5,210 bases of DNA from CAYYBZ01 sp964470285 [NCBI: uncultured Oligoflexia bacterium] (lineage in GTDB: Bacteria; Bdellovibrionota_G; CAYYBZ01). Numbering within the stretch: the first letter of the stretch is position 1; each line of letters opens with the position of its first letter. The notes under the pieces were generated by a model, which saw only the letters and a list, made by a program, of their open reading frames with translations, was not told the DNA's origin and did no database searches. Positions 1-5,210 of the stretch are shown here, piece after piece. Made by a program: the position numbers and the translations under genes. Location of the stretch: NCBI GenBank assembly GCA_964470285.1, contig CAYYBZ010000115.1, positions 1 to 5,210 on the forward strand, given 5' to 3'.

Positions 1-241
1 TGGAAGTGATTTTCTTAATTTCGGAAAGTTCGGAAATCTCATCTTCGAGTTTCTTGACGATCTCCGTTTCAACTTCGTACGGCGTGGCTCCCGGATAAAC
101 GGTTGAAATTGTAACAAGCGGAAAATCTATTCTTGGGGTTAATTCAATATTTAAATTGAAGTAGGATACAAATCCCAGGATGATGAAAAACATGACAAAA
201 ACAACGGCCATTGCAGGCCTTTTAACAAATGAACTAATCAT
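1..241 (-). CDS. RND efflux permease, HAE1/AcrB-like, N-terminal fragment
   Basis: This is the inner-membrane proton-driven pump subunit of a tripartite efflux system; only the first 80 codons lie in the window and the gene continues past the left edge. The protein begins MISSFVKRPAMAVV, the usual amphipathic N-terminal helix ending in a K/R-R-P turn, followed by the first membrane helix (about residues 11-29). The start of the porter domain follows, with ELTPRIDFPLV (33-43) and the diagnostic PGATPYEVE block (50-58). These match the AcrB/MexB (HAE1) class better than the CusA heavy-metal class, although a fragment cannot fix the substrate. The start is supported by a GAGGT Shine-Dalgarno site (246-250) four bases upstream and by the family's usual N-terminus. 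It lies 33 nt after the adaptor gene and is last of the visible operon PadR, TolC, adaptor, RND. No frameshift is visible. The family call is secure; the substrate is unknown. Confidence 0.93.
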   Translation of the reverse strand, partial: MISSFVKRPAMAVVFVMFFIILGFVSYFNLNIELTPRIDFPLVTISTVYPGATPYEVETEIVKKLEDEISELSEIKKITS

Positions 242-274
242 AATTACCTCAAAAGATACTTAAGCTCTCAATTT

Positions 275-982
275 CTATGTGCAGTTTTTGCATTCAAAAA
301 TTCTGACTTTGTCGTTTTCTTTAATTTTTTTGAATCCGTCGGTTATTACAAGGTCGCCTTTTTTGAGTCCGCTTTCGATGGTATAAGAAAAACCGTCGGT
401 TATTCCTTTTTTAATTTTTGTTTTAACCGCCTTGCCGTTTTCTATTTTCCAGATATAGTCGTGCCTGTTTTCTGTGGCGATGCTTTCAACGGGAACAGTT
501 AGCATATTGTAAAAGGTTTGCGTAATAATCCTTACTTTTACTCTGTCTACATTGCCGGGCAGGGGATCTTTAAGTTTAAACCTTATTGTATAAAGGCCGC
601 TTGTTACTTCCAGTTGAGGGCTGACAAAACTGACAGTCCCGGGTATTTCTTTTCCGCTAGCAAAGGCGTAGACCCTTAAACCGGTTTTTAGCTTTTTTTG
701 AAGAAACTCTGTTGTCTTGGCCTGTAAAACGGTAGGGTTTTTTACTTCGGCTGTCGTAATATCGGTTATATTAAAATCGGTTTTATCGACTTTTAATGCG
801 TTTACCGGGTAACCTTTTGATTTCCATTCCGCATAAATACCCGTAATTTCGCCTGTTCTTTCACTGATAATGCTGTTTTTTTGTTTTACAATAAAAGAGT
901 AAAGGATAATTCCGAGTATCAGGTAAACACTTACTCTTATAACAATTCCGATAGAACTTATTTTTCCAGTCTTTTCTTCCAT
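275..982 (-). CDS. Short RND periplasmic adaptor (membrane fusion protein) lacking hairpin and lipoyl domains
   Basis: Adaptors bridge the RND pump and the TolC channel in the periplasm. This one has 235 residues, against about 350-400 for typical family members. It has one N-terminal membrane segment (about 11-32) with no lipobox, so it is probably an uncleaved anchor. Residues 80-155 look like the beta-barrel domain (LKTGLRVYAFASGKEIPGTVSFVSP style, then a TSGLYTIRFKL strand). Residues 160-230 are a clear membrane-proximal domain: LTVPVESI, an ENGKAVKTKI strand, IESGLKKGDLVITDGFKKI and KENDKVRI. I cannot find the Gly/Val-rich lipoyl halves or the heptad-rich hairpin that normally separate residues 60 and 80 of such a protein. 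The C-terminus ends in a CxxC (Cys231, Cys234). The start is set by a GGAG site seven bases upstream inside the tolC-like gene, and the 25-nt overlap suggests translational coupling. The role is inferred from the C-terminal half and the operon; a degenerate adaptor is possible. Confidence 0.82.
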   Translation of the reverse strand: MEEKTGKISSIGIVIRVSVYLILGIILYSFIVKQKNSIISERTGEITGIYAEWKSKGYPVNALKVDKTDFNITDITTAEVKNPTVLQAKTTEFLQKKLKTGLRVYAFASGKEIPGTVSFVSPQLEVTSGLYTIRFKLKDPLPGNVDRVKVRIITQTFYNMLTVPVESIATENRHDYIWKIENGKAVKTKIKKGITDGFSYTIESGLKKGDLVITDGFKKIKENDKVRIFECKNCT

Positions 983-2313
983 GATTCGTCTCCGACTCCT
1001 GCGGTTAGTTTTTCTATTTTTGCTGCGGTTTTATTTATTTCATAAAGTGTCTGTGCTGCACCTATTTTGCTTTGAGTGGCCCATATTTCAGTTGAGTTCA
1101 AATCGGTAAGTTTTTGCTCACCTGATTTGAATCTTTCCCTCGACGCTAAAAAGGATTGATAGCTCAGTTCCTGCGCATTCAGATCCGCAACATAAGTTTC
1201 TCTAAGCGAATTGTATTGTGTAATGGCGTTTCTTAACTGCAAACTAAAACCTCTAACGGCCTTTTGCAGTTCCAGTTCTGCATTCTTTCTGTCCATTTGA
1301 GCCTGTTTATGAATACTGTGAGTTTTACCTCCGTTCCAGATTGGGATGTTTAAGGTCAAACCCAGCGTCGCAAGATGCTGGAATTTATCTCCTATGTAAG
1401 CTTTATCCGAGAACCCCGAATAGTTGTAGCTGACAAAGGCGTTAATTGTCGGCAGATACTCTGCCCACATAAGCTCTTCAATGTTTTTGTAAAGCTTTAC
1501 ATTGGTTCTAAGAAGCTTCAATGTCGGCATCTCATTAATCATCTTTTTATGGTAGGTTTCATAATCATAGTCGGGGAATTTAGAGATAAGAGAATCAGTA
1601 AGAATGACTTCACGATCCTGGTCAATTCCTGTAAACATTTTGAGCGCCTGCATGGCCAGTTCAAGTGAAGACTGGGCCTTTTTAAGACCGGGAACGCGTA
1701 CCGCTATATCGGCGTTTACCTGTATATTGTCACCTCTGGGAATTCTTCCGTATTTAAAACGATCTAGTAAAAGTTCCTTGTTCTTTTTTGTGTTTTCATA
1801 CGATGCTTTCATTATTTCAACGGATTTCTTGGCGAACAGAACCGAAAGGTATGCGATTGCGGCGTTGTAAAATACCTCTTTCGATGTAACGCTTTTTGCA
1901 AGGAATGTTGTTTCTTTACCCCTTTTGGCCGCCTGGACACCGTTTTTTACCCTCCCGAAAGAGTAGATAAGCTGATTTAACTGTATACCGAACGCGAGTT
2001 CAAATGATTCCTGAGTTGAAACGTTAAACGGAGTTTGTCCGGGAATGCCGAGGTCGACTTCAAATTCATAAACTCCGGGATACCATTTATAATTAATTTC
2101 GGCATCCAGTTGGGGATATGCTATTGACCACGCTTGCTTTATTCTTTGTCTTGTTTTTTCTATATCGTTTTGCTTCATCTGAACATCTTCCGAAGTCTTA
2201 ACGCTCATCTCCACGGCATCAATAAGTGAAAGATTTATGGGCTGAGCATTAGCAGTATAAGGCGCCAATAAAACAACTACAATTAACGCAAAACATACAA
2301 AAACCTTTTTCAT
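958..2313 (-). CDS. TolC-family outer membrane efflux protein
   Basis: This is the outer-membrane channel and periplasmic tunnel of the efflux pump, expected to trimerise. It has 451 residues, normal for the family. Residues 1-23 are a signal peptide with a Lys-Lys start, a hydrophobic core and an ANA|Q cleavage site; Cys7 sits inside the core and is not a lipobox. The mature protein shows the two OEP repeats. The first runs from about 29 to 220 and contains the beta-hairpin stretch FELAFGIQLNQLIYSFGR, followed by long helices. The second runs from about 245 to 435 and contains the matching LGLTLNIPIWNGGKTH. The P-[IL]-[WF]-x-G-G turn before the helix is a hallmark of TolC proteins. The ends of both repeats are Ala/Gln/Lys-rich coiled-coil helix. 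A GAGGA site lies three to four bases before the ATG. It follows the PadR gene by 12 nt and overlaps the adaptor by 25 nt. The family is certain; the substrate is not shown. Confidence 0.95.
   Translation of the reverse strand: MKKVFVCFALIVVVLLAPYTANAQPINLSLIDAVEMSVKTSEDVQMKQNDIEKTRQRIKQAWSIAYPQLDAEINYKWYPGVYEFEVDLGIPGQTPFNVSTQESFELAFGIQLNQLIYSFGRVKNGVQAAKRGKETTFLAKSVTSKEVFYNAAIAYLSVLFAKKSVEIMKASYENTKKNKELLLDRFKYGRIPRGDNIQVNADIAVRVPGLKKAQSSLELAMQALKMFTGIDQDREVILTDSLISKFPDYDYETYHKKMINEMPTLKLLRTNVKLYKNIEELMWAEYLPTINAFVSYNYSGFSDKAYIGDKFQHLATLGLTLNIPIWNGGKTHSIHKQAQMDRKNAELELQKAVRGFSLQLRNAITQYNSLRETYVADLNAQELSYQSFLASRERFKSGEQKLTDLNSTEIWATQSKIGAAQTLYEINKTAAKIEKLTAGVGDESWKKRLEK
983..1000 (-). promoter_or_regulatory. 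Ribosome binding site of the adaptor gene, inside the tolC-like gene
   Basis: On the minus strand, GGAG at 993-990 stands seven bases before the adaptor ATG (982-980), with a second AGGAG at 1000-996. Both lie within the last codons of the upstream tolC-like gene. They fix the adaptor start at MEEKTGK and explain how it is translated despite the 25-nt overlap, probably by reinitiation or coupling. Confidence 0.7.
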
Positions 2314-2325
2314 ATTTCCTCACAA

Positions 2326-2895
2326 TTATGAATCTAAGCCTGATTTTTCAATTTCCCTGAAATGGGCTACAGCTTCTTTACACCACTTGATCTTGGTTTT
2401 ATAAAACTGTATTCCGAGCTTGATCATCATAGATAGATTTACATTTTCATTTTTATCTTTAAAAAGTTCTGGATAGTTTTTTATCTGGTCGTTGACTTCA
2501 GAAAGTTTTTTTTCCAAAGTTTTAATCTCATGTTCCAAAAGTTTTATGTTCTTTCCACTGCTTACGTTGTGACCCAGAACAAACTTAAGCATTAATTCAT
2601 CTCTGACTACAAGTTTATCCGGAGGTTCCGAAAGATACTGTCGTAAAACCATTAATCCTTTATCTGTGATGGAATAGACGTCTTTGCTTGGTCTTCTCTT
2701 TTGTGAGAGATGTTTTTTTATTACCAGTTTTTCTTTTTCAAGCTGCTTTAATACCCTGTAAATTTGCCCATAGCTTTCATTCCAGAATACGGAAAGATGG
2801 CTTTCGATATCCTTTTTAATATCGTAACCGGATTTGGCCTCAAATGAGAGCATTCCCAATACGGCGTACCTAGTTTTATTTTTTGATTCCCCCAT
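2326..2895 (-). CDS. PadR-family transcriptional regulator
   Basis: This is a cytoplasmic DNA-binding repressor of the PadR family, members of which often sense phenolics or drugs and control efflux pumps. It has 189 residues, matching the long subfamily with a full C-terminal domain. Residues 8-85 form the winged helix: TRYAVLGMLSFEAKSGYDIK, then the recognition-helix region FWNESYGQIYRVLKQLEKEKLV, then a basic wing (KKHLSQKRRPSKDVYSITDKG). Residues 95-182 are the helical dimerisation domain, beginning RDELMLKFVLG, with a charged coiled coil (120-140) and the QFYKTKIKWCKEAVAHF helix. It is the first gene of the operon carrying the efflux pump, 12 nt before the tolC-like gene. Its promoter contains a perfect inverted repeat, so autoregulation is likely. 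No Shine-Dalgarno site precedes the ATG, but no other start would keep the conserved N-terminus. The family is certain; ligand and regulon are inferred. Confidence 0.94.
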   Translation of the reverse strand: MGESKNKTRYAVLGMLSFEAKSGYDIKKDIESHLSVFWNESYGQIYRVLKQLEKEKLVIKKHLSQKRRPSKDVYSITDKGLMVLRQYLSEPPDKLVVRDELMLKFVLGHNVSSGKNIKLLEHEIKTLEKKLSEVNDQIKNYPELFKDKNENVNLSMMIKLGIQFYKTKIKWCKEAVAHFREIEKSGLDS

Positions 2896-2909
2896 GAATA
2901 TTGCTGATA

Positions 2910-2937
2910 ATTATATAGCTAACAGCTATATTGGCAA
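2910..2937 (-). promoter_or_regulatory. Predicted sigma-70-type promoter of the PadR-efflux operon
   Basis: Read on the minus strand, TTGCCA (2937-2932) and a perfect TATAAT (2915-2910) are separated by 16 nt. This gives 11 of 12 matches to the sigma-70 consensus. Transcription would start near 2903-2901, only about 6-8 nt before the padR ATG, giving an almost leaderless message. The spacer is nearly filled by an inverted repeat, as expected for a repressed promoter. Prediction by sequence only. Confidence 0.65.
2913..2931. promoter_or_regulatory. Inverted repeat 1, likely PadR operator
   Basis: A perfect inverted repeat, ATATAGCT-AAC-AGCTATAT, has 8-bp arms around a 3-nt centre. It covers the spacer and four bases of the -10 box of the minus-strand promoter, so bound protein would block RNA polymerase. 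The half-site TATAGCT recurs in the second repeat 40 bp away. Its place directly before a PadR gene makes autoregulation the natural reading. As an RNA hairpin it would be weak and lies upstream of the predicted start site, so it is more likely a protein-binding site. Confidence 0.62.
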
Positions 2938-2949
2938 GTTTTTATTATG

Positions 2950-2975
2950 TAATTATAACTCTAAGGCTATAATTA
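2950..2975. promoter_or_regulatory. Inverted repeat 2, likely second operator
   Basis: TAATTATA (2950-2957) and TATAATTA (2968-2975) are perfect complements around a 10-nt centre. Within it, TATAACT-CTAA-GGCTATA (2954-2971) resembles the first repeat's TATAGCT-AAC-AGCTATA, so the four half-sites are near copies of TATAGCT. The centres are about 40 bp apart, close to four helical turns. The site lies upstream of the minus-strand -35 box and two bases from the candidate -35 box of the MFS gene. AT-rich DNA gives short palindromes by chance, hence moderate confidence. Confidence 0.45.
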
Positions 2976-2977
2976 TG

Positions 2978-3007
2978 TTGAGATTTTCAGGTTCATTTGA
3001 TTATAAG
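2978..3007 (+). promoter_or_regulatory. Candidate promoter of the MFS-lgt cluster
   Basis: TTGAGA (2978-2983) and TATAAG (3002-3007) lie 18 nt apart and match the sigma-70 consensus at 10 of 12 positions. A start near 3014 would give a leader of about 59 nt. The -35 box begins two bases after inverted repeat 2, so a repressor bound there could interfere. A weaker alternative is TTGTTT (3036-3041), 17 nt, TATAAA (3059-3064), which would start transcription almost at the MFS ATG. AT-rich sequence makes both uncertain. Confidence 0.35.
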
Positions 3008-3072
3008 TACAGGTTTTACATTTGTTAAGTTAATGTTGTTTGAATTAAAAATAAATAATATAAATACCTATA

Positions 3073-4299
3073 ATGATTAAACGATTTTCTCTATACGGCT
3101 TTTTAAAGAATTTAAGATTTTTCGAGCCATTTTTTCTTCTGTTTCTTATGGAAAAGGGGCTTTCTTTCCTTGAGATAGGTTTTCTTTTCAGTTTTCGTGA
3201 AATCTGCATAAATCTAATGGAAATTCCAAGCGGAGCCTTGGCGGATTTATACGGCAGAAAGAATGTCATGCTCCTGTCTCTTGGCAGTTACATAGTTTCA
3301 TTTATCCTTTTCGGTATCAATATGCCCGTGTGGTTTCTGTATGTGGCCATGTTTTTCTTCTCCATAGGTGAAGCGTTCAGAACGGGAACACATAAGGCTA
3401 TGGTTTTTGACTATTTAAGACATGAAAAGATGGTCGATAGAAAAACCGAAGTTTACGGTTATACAAGATCATGGGCTCAAATCGGAAGCGCGTTATCCGT
3501 GCTTTTAGCCGGGGGTCTTGTGTTTTATACGGGTAAATATGCCTATGTCTTCTGGTTCAGCATTATCCCTTACCTCTTAGGCCTGTGGAATATGTCATAC
3601 TACCCTTCATGGCTTAACCGAACCGGGGATCAAAAAATCGGGCTGAAAAGCGTATTCAGGCATTTGTGGAAAGTAGCGGGCAGTATTTTTAAAAGTGAAT
3701 GTGACCTTCGTCATCTGATTGTTAAATCAGTCATTTACTCCGGCCAGTTTAAGGCTTTAAAAGATTATCTTCAGGCAATAATAAGGGCCCAGGTTGTTTT
3801 GATACCTGTCGCACTTTCTCTGGCAGATGAGAAGAGAACTGCAATCCTTGTTGCAATTGTTTATTTCATTCTCTATCTTTTGAACAGCTATTCATCAAAA
3901 AAAGCCCATAAATTTCTTTACATGTTTAAGAAAAAAGAAACCGCAACGACATTAATAATAATATTTTCGGTTATAGTCCTTTTGGCAAGCGCTTTAGGAA
4001 CTTATAAAGGGATTTACCTGATTGCTATTATCGGTTTTGTATTTTTATTTAATCTCCAGAATATATGGAAGCCCATACTTCTTGCGCAATTCGATGACTG
4101 TGCAAAAGGTGAAGAACAGGCTACAATCTTTTCTGTTGAGTCGCAGGCTGTGTCTATAGGTGTCGCTGTTATCGCGCCTCTGGTAGGTTGGTCGGCAGAT
4201 AATTTTGGATTGTACAGCGTATTTCTGATATGTTCATTTTTCATGATTTTATATCTAGTCGCATCTGGAATTTATTTTACGTTAGTAAAGAAACGATAA
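3073..4299 (+). CDS. MFS transporter
   Basis: This is an inner-membrane secondary transporter of the major facilitator superfamily, 408 residues, the usual size for 12 helices. Helix 1 begins almost at the N-terminus (LKNLRFFEPFFLLFLMEKGLS). The loop between helices 2 and 3 carries motif A as GALADLYGRKNVM (54-66), with Asp58, Gly61, Arg62 and Lys63. Helix 4 precedes a conserved-looking FRTGTHKAMVFDYL (102-115). A basic central loop (about 183-225) divides the two halves, and helices 7-12 occupy about 230-405. The ATG is chosen because the family's conserved N-terminus starts there, yet it has no Shine-Dalgarno site and is preceded by almost pure A/T. It is divergent from the PadR-efflux operon and 12 nt before lgt. 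The neighbouring regulator and pump make drug or metabolite export plausible, but no motif identifies a substrate. Confidence 0.9.
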   Translation: MIKRFSLYGFLKNLRFFEPFFLLFLMEKGLSFLEIGFLFSFREICINLMEIPSGALADLYGRKNVMLLSLGSYIVSFILFGINMPVWFLYVAMFFFSIGEAFRTGTHKAMVFDYLRHEKMVDRKTEVYGYTRSWAQIGSALSVLLAGGLVFYTGKYAYVFWFSIIPYLLGLWNMSYYPSWLNRTGDQKIGLKSVFRHLWKVAGSIFKSECDLRHLIVKSVIYSGQFKALKDYLQAIIRAQVVLIPVALSLADEKRTAILVAIVYFILYLLNSYSSKKAHKFLYMFKKKETATTLIIIFSVIVLLASALGTYKGIYLIAIIGFVFLFNLQNIWKPILLAQFDDCAKGEEQATIFSVESQAVSIGVAVIAPLVGWSADNFGLYSVFLICSFFMILYLVASGIYFTLVKKR

Positions 4300-4300
4300 C

Positions 4301-4311
4301 GGAGAAATGAT
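4301..4311 (+). promoter_or_regulatory. Ribosome binding site of lgt
   Basis: GGAG at 4301-4304 stands seven bases before the lgt ATG, within the 12-nt gap after the MFS stop codon. It supports the chosen start and rejects the out-of-frame ATG at 4307-4309. Confidence 0.75.
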
Positions 4312-5097
4312 ATGGAAAACGCTTTTGTCTGGAACCTTGACCCCACTATTTTTAGAATAGGTTCTCTCCAGATAAGATATTACGGTTTAATTTTCGCCAC
4401 AATGATTTATCTCGGATATCTGATGTGGAGGCATCAGATGTTAAGAGGGGGATATTCAAAAGAGCTTACAGAACGGTTTTTTCTATGGGGAGTTATTGCA
4501 GTTGTTGCCGGTGCCAGACTCGGACATTGCCTTTTCTATCATACAGACCGTTACCTTTCAGATCCTATTTCCATTCTCTATGTATGGAAAGGCGGTCTTG
4601 CAAGCCATGGAGCTACTGCGGGTCTTTTAATTGCTCTTATACTTTTTGCATGGAAAAACAAACTTAATATTATTGAAATTCTTGATAGGTTTTCCATGTC
4701 TGCAGCAATCGGCGCGGCCATGGTAAGACTTGCAAATTTTCTCAATTCGGAAATCGTAGGAAGGGCAACAGATGTTCCCTGGGCAGTTAAATTTATAAGA
4801 TATGACGGAGGAAAGTTTGCCAGGCATCCCAGCCAGATTTACGAGTTCGCTCTCGGGGCATTTATTTTCTTTACTCTGTTTTTTGTCGATAGATGGACCG
4901 GAAAGGAAAAAAGACCTCTTGGTTTACTTGCCGGCATTTTTCTTTCAATGTATTTCCTCGGCAGATTTCTTGTTGAGTTTGTTAAGGAGTATCATATAAG
5001 AAATTCAGGACTTACCCAGGGACAATATCTTTCAATGCTACCGTTTTTAGCAGGCATAGGACTTTTAATCTGGGTTTTTACAAAGAGAAGAAAATAA
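4312..5097 (+). CDS. lgt: Prolipoprotein diacylglyceryl transferase
   Basis: Lgt moves the diacylglyceryl group of phosphatidylglycerol to the lipobox cysteine of prolipoproteins, the first step of lipoprotein maturation at the inner membrane. The protein has 261 residues, slightly shorter than the roughly 290 of E. coli. Family landmarks appear in order: RYYG (22-25, the Tyr matching E. coli Tyr26), GARLGH (67-72), GGLASHG (94-100, with the essential-type His99), the signature VRLANFLNSEIVGR (138-151, with Arg139, Asn142, Glu147 and Gly150), RHPSQIYE (171-178), GRFLVEFVKE (217-226, Arg218 and Glu222), and the LTQGQYLS helix start (234-241). About seven membrane helices can be traced. The one oddity is Val138 where the signature normally starts with Gly. 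A strong GGAG site sets the start. It lies 12 nt after the MFS gene and 12 nt before a DUF2779 gene, so the three are probably one transcript. All catalytic-type residues are present, so it is expected to be active. Confidence 0.96.
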   Translation: MENAFVWNLDPTIFRIGSLQIRYYGLIFATMIYLGYLMWRHQMLRGGYSKELTERFFLWGVIAVVAGARLGHCLFYHTDRYLSDPISILYVWKGGLASHGATAGLLIALILFAWKNKLNIIEILDRFSMSAAIGAAMVRLANFLNSEIVGRATDVPWAVKFIRYDGGKFARHPSQIYEFALGAFIFFTLFFVDRWTGKEKRPLGLLAGIFLSMYFLGRFLVEFVKEYHIRNSGLTQGQYLSMLPFLAGIGLLIWVFTKRRK

Positions 5098-5109
5098 TAT
5101 ACTTTCGGA

Positions 5110-5210
5110 ATGAAGCAGGAATCAAAAACATACAGGCTCAGTAAATCAAAATACATAAAGGGCCTTCAATGTTACAAGGCACTTTTTCTGTATATTTATA
5201 ATCCGGAACT
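5110..5210 (+). CDS. DUF2779-family protein, N-terminal fragment
   Basis: An open frame starts at the ATG at 5110 and runs to the right edge with no stop (33 codons and two bases). The residues RLSKSKYIKGLQCYKALFLY followed by IYNPE match the N-terminus I associate with DUF2779 proteins, where L-S-K-S-x-[FY]-x-x-G-L-Q-C-x-K-x-L-[WFY]-L is characteristic. Those proteins are long, cysteine-containing and thought to be related to PD-(D/E)XK nucleases, but their role is not established. Cys22 would be the first of the cysteines. The start lacks a good Shine-Dalgarno site (only CGGA directly before the ATG) and sits 12 nt after the lgt stop in the same reading frame, so translation may depend on coupling to lgt. 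The family call rests on a short stretch. Confidence 0.75.
   Translation, partial: MKQESKTYRLSKSKYIKGLQCYKALFLYIYNPE

Noticed and set aside
1375-1870. Two overlapping plus-strand open frames of 97 and 88 codons
   Set aside because: They lie wholly opposite the well-supported tolC-like gene, have no recognisable domains, and are explained as antisense shadows.
2913-2975. The inverted repeats as transcription terminators or riboswitch stems
   Set aside because: The arms are AT-rich and no U-tract follows in either direction. Both lie in a divergent region where no gene ends, and repeat 1 overlaps a strong promoter.
2834-3028. Plus-strand 64-codon frame crossing the padR start and the intergenic region
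   Set aside because: It overlaps the padR N-terminus antisense and runs through the promoter and both inverted repeats; its composition is not protein-like and there is no ribosome binding site.
3069-3074. Perfect TATAAT on the plus strand
   Set aside because: It overlaps the MFS start codon itself, so transcription from it would begin inside the gene; chance occurrence in AT-rich DNA is more likely.
3045-3269. Minus-strand 74-codon frame rich in Lys, Arg and Ile
   Set aside because: It is antisense to the conserved N-terminus of the MFS transporter and its residues merely reflect AT-rich complement.
4425-4999. Several small frames on both strands inside lgt
   Set aside because: All are in alternative frames of a gene whose conserved motifs are continuous from end to end.

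Overview
The window reads as a low-GC (roughly 35-40% by eye) chromosomal stretch from a diderm bacterium. The outer-membrane factor, the RND pump and its adaptor all require an outer membrane. Most starts carry clear GGAG/GAGG Shine-Dalgarno sites, and the best promoter resembles sigma-70 TTGACA/TATAAT. That argues mildly against Bacteroidota, which rarely use Shine-Dalgarno sites, although the Lgt protein has a GGLASHGA motif of the kind I associate with that group. I cannot name a phylum.

Layout: two gene clusters diverge from a 177-nt intergenic region (2896-3072). Leftwards on the minus strand lies a compact operon: a PadR-family regulator (2326-2895), a TolC-family outer-membrane factor (958-2313), a very short periplasmic adaptor (275-982), and the N-terminal 80 residues of an HAE1-type RND permease running off the left edge (1-241). 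Spacings are 12 nt, a 25-nt overlap, and 33 nt, so these genes are very likely co-transcribed. Rightwards on the plus strand lie an MFS transporter (3073-4299), prolipoprotein diacylglyceryl transferase Lgt (4312-5097), and the first 33 codons of a DUF2779-family protein (5110 to the right edge), each separated by 12 nt.

How it fits together: the left cluster is a self-contained tripartite efflux pump with its own presumed drug-sensing repressor. The intergenic region holds a strong minus-strand promoter (TTGCCA, 16 nt, TATAAT) whose spacer is filled by a perfect inverted repeat. A second, related inverted repeat lies about 40 bp away and abuts the best candidate promoter for the MFS gene. 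The simplest reading is that the PadR protein represses its own pump operon and possibly the divergent MFS-lgt cluster.

The most unusual points are the two-operator arrangement, the adaptor that appears to lack both lipoyl and alpha-hairpin domains, and the absence of Shine-Dalgarno sites at exactly the two promoter-proximal genes, where padR may be translated from a nearly leaderless mRNA. I see no RNA genes, mobile elements, CRISPR arrays or convincing terminators, and no wholly new system.
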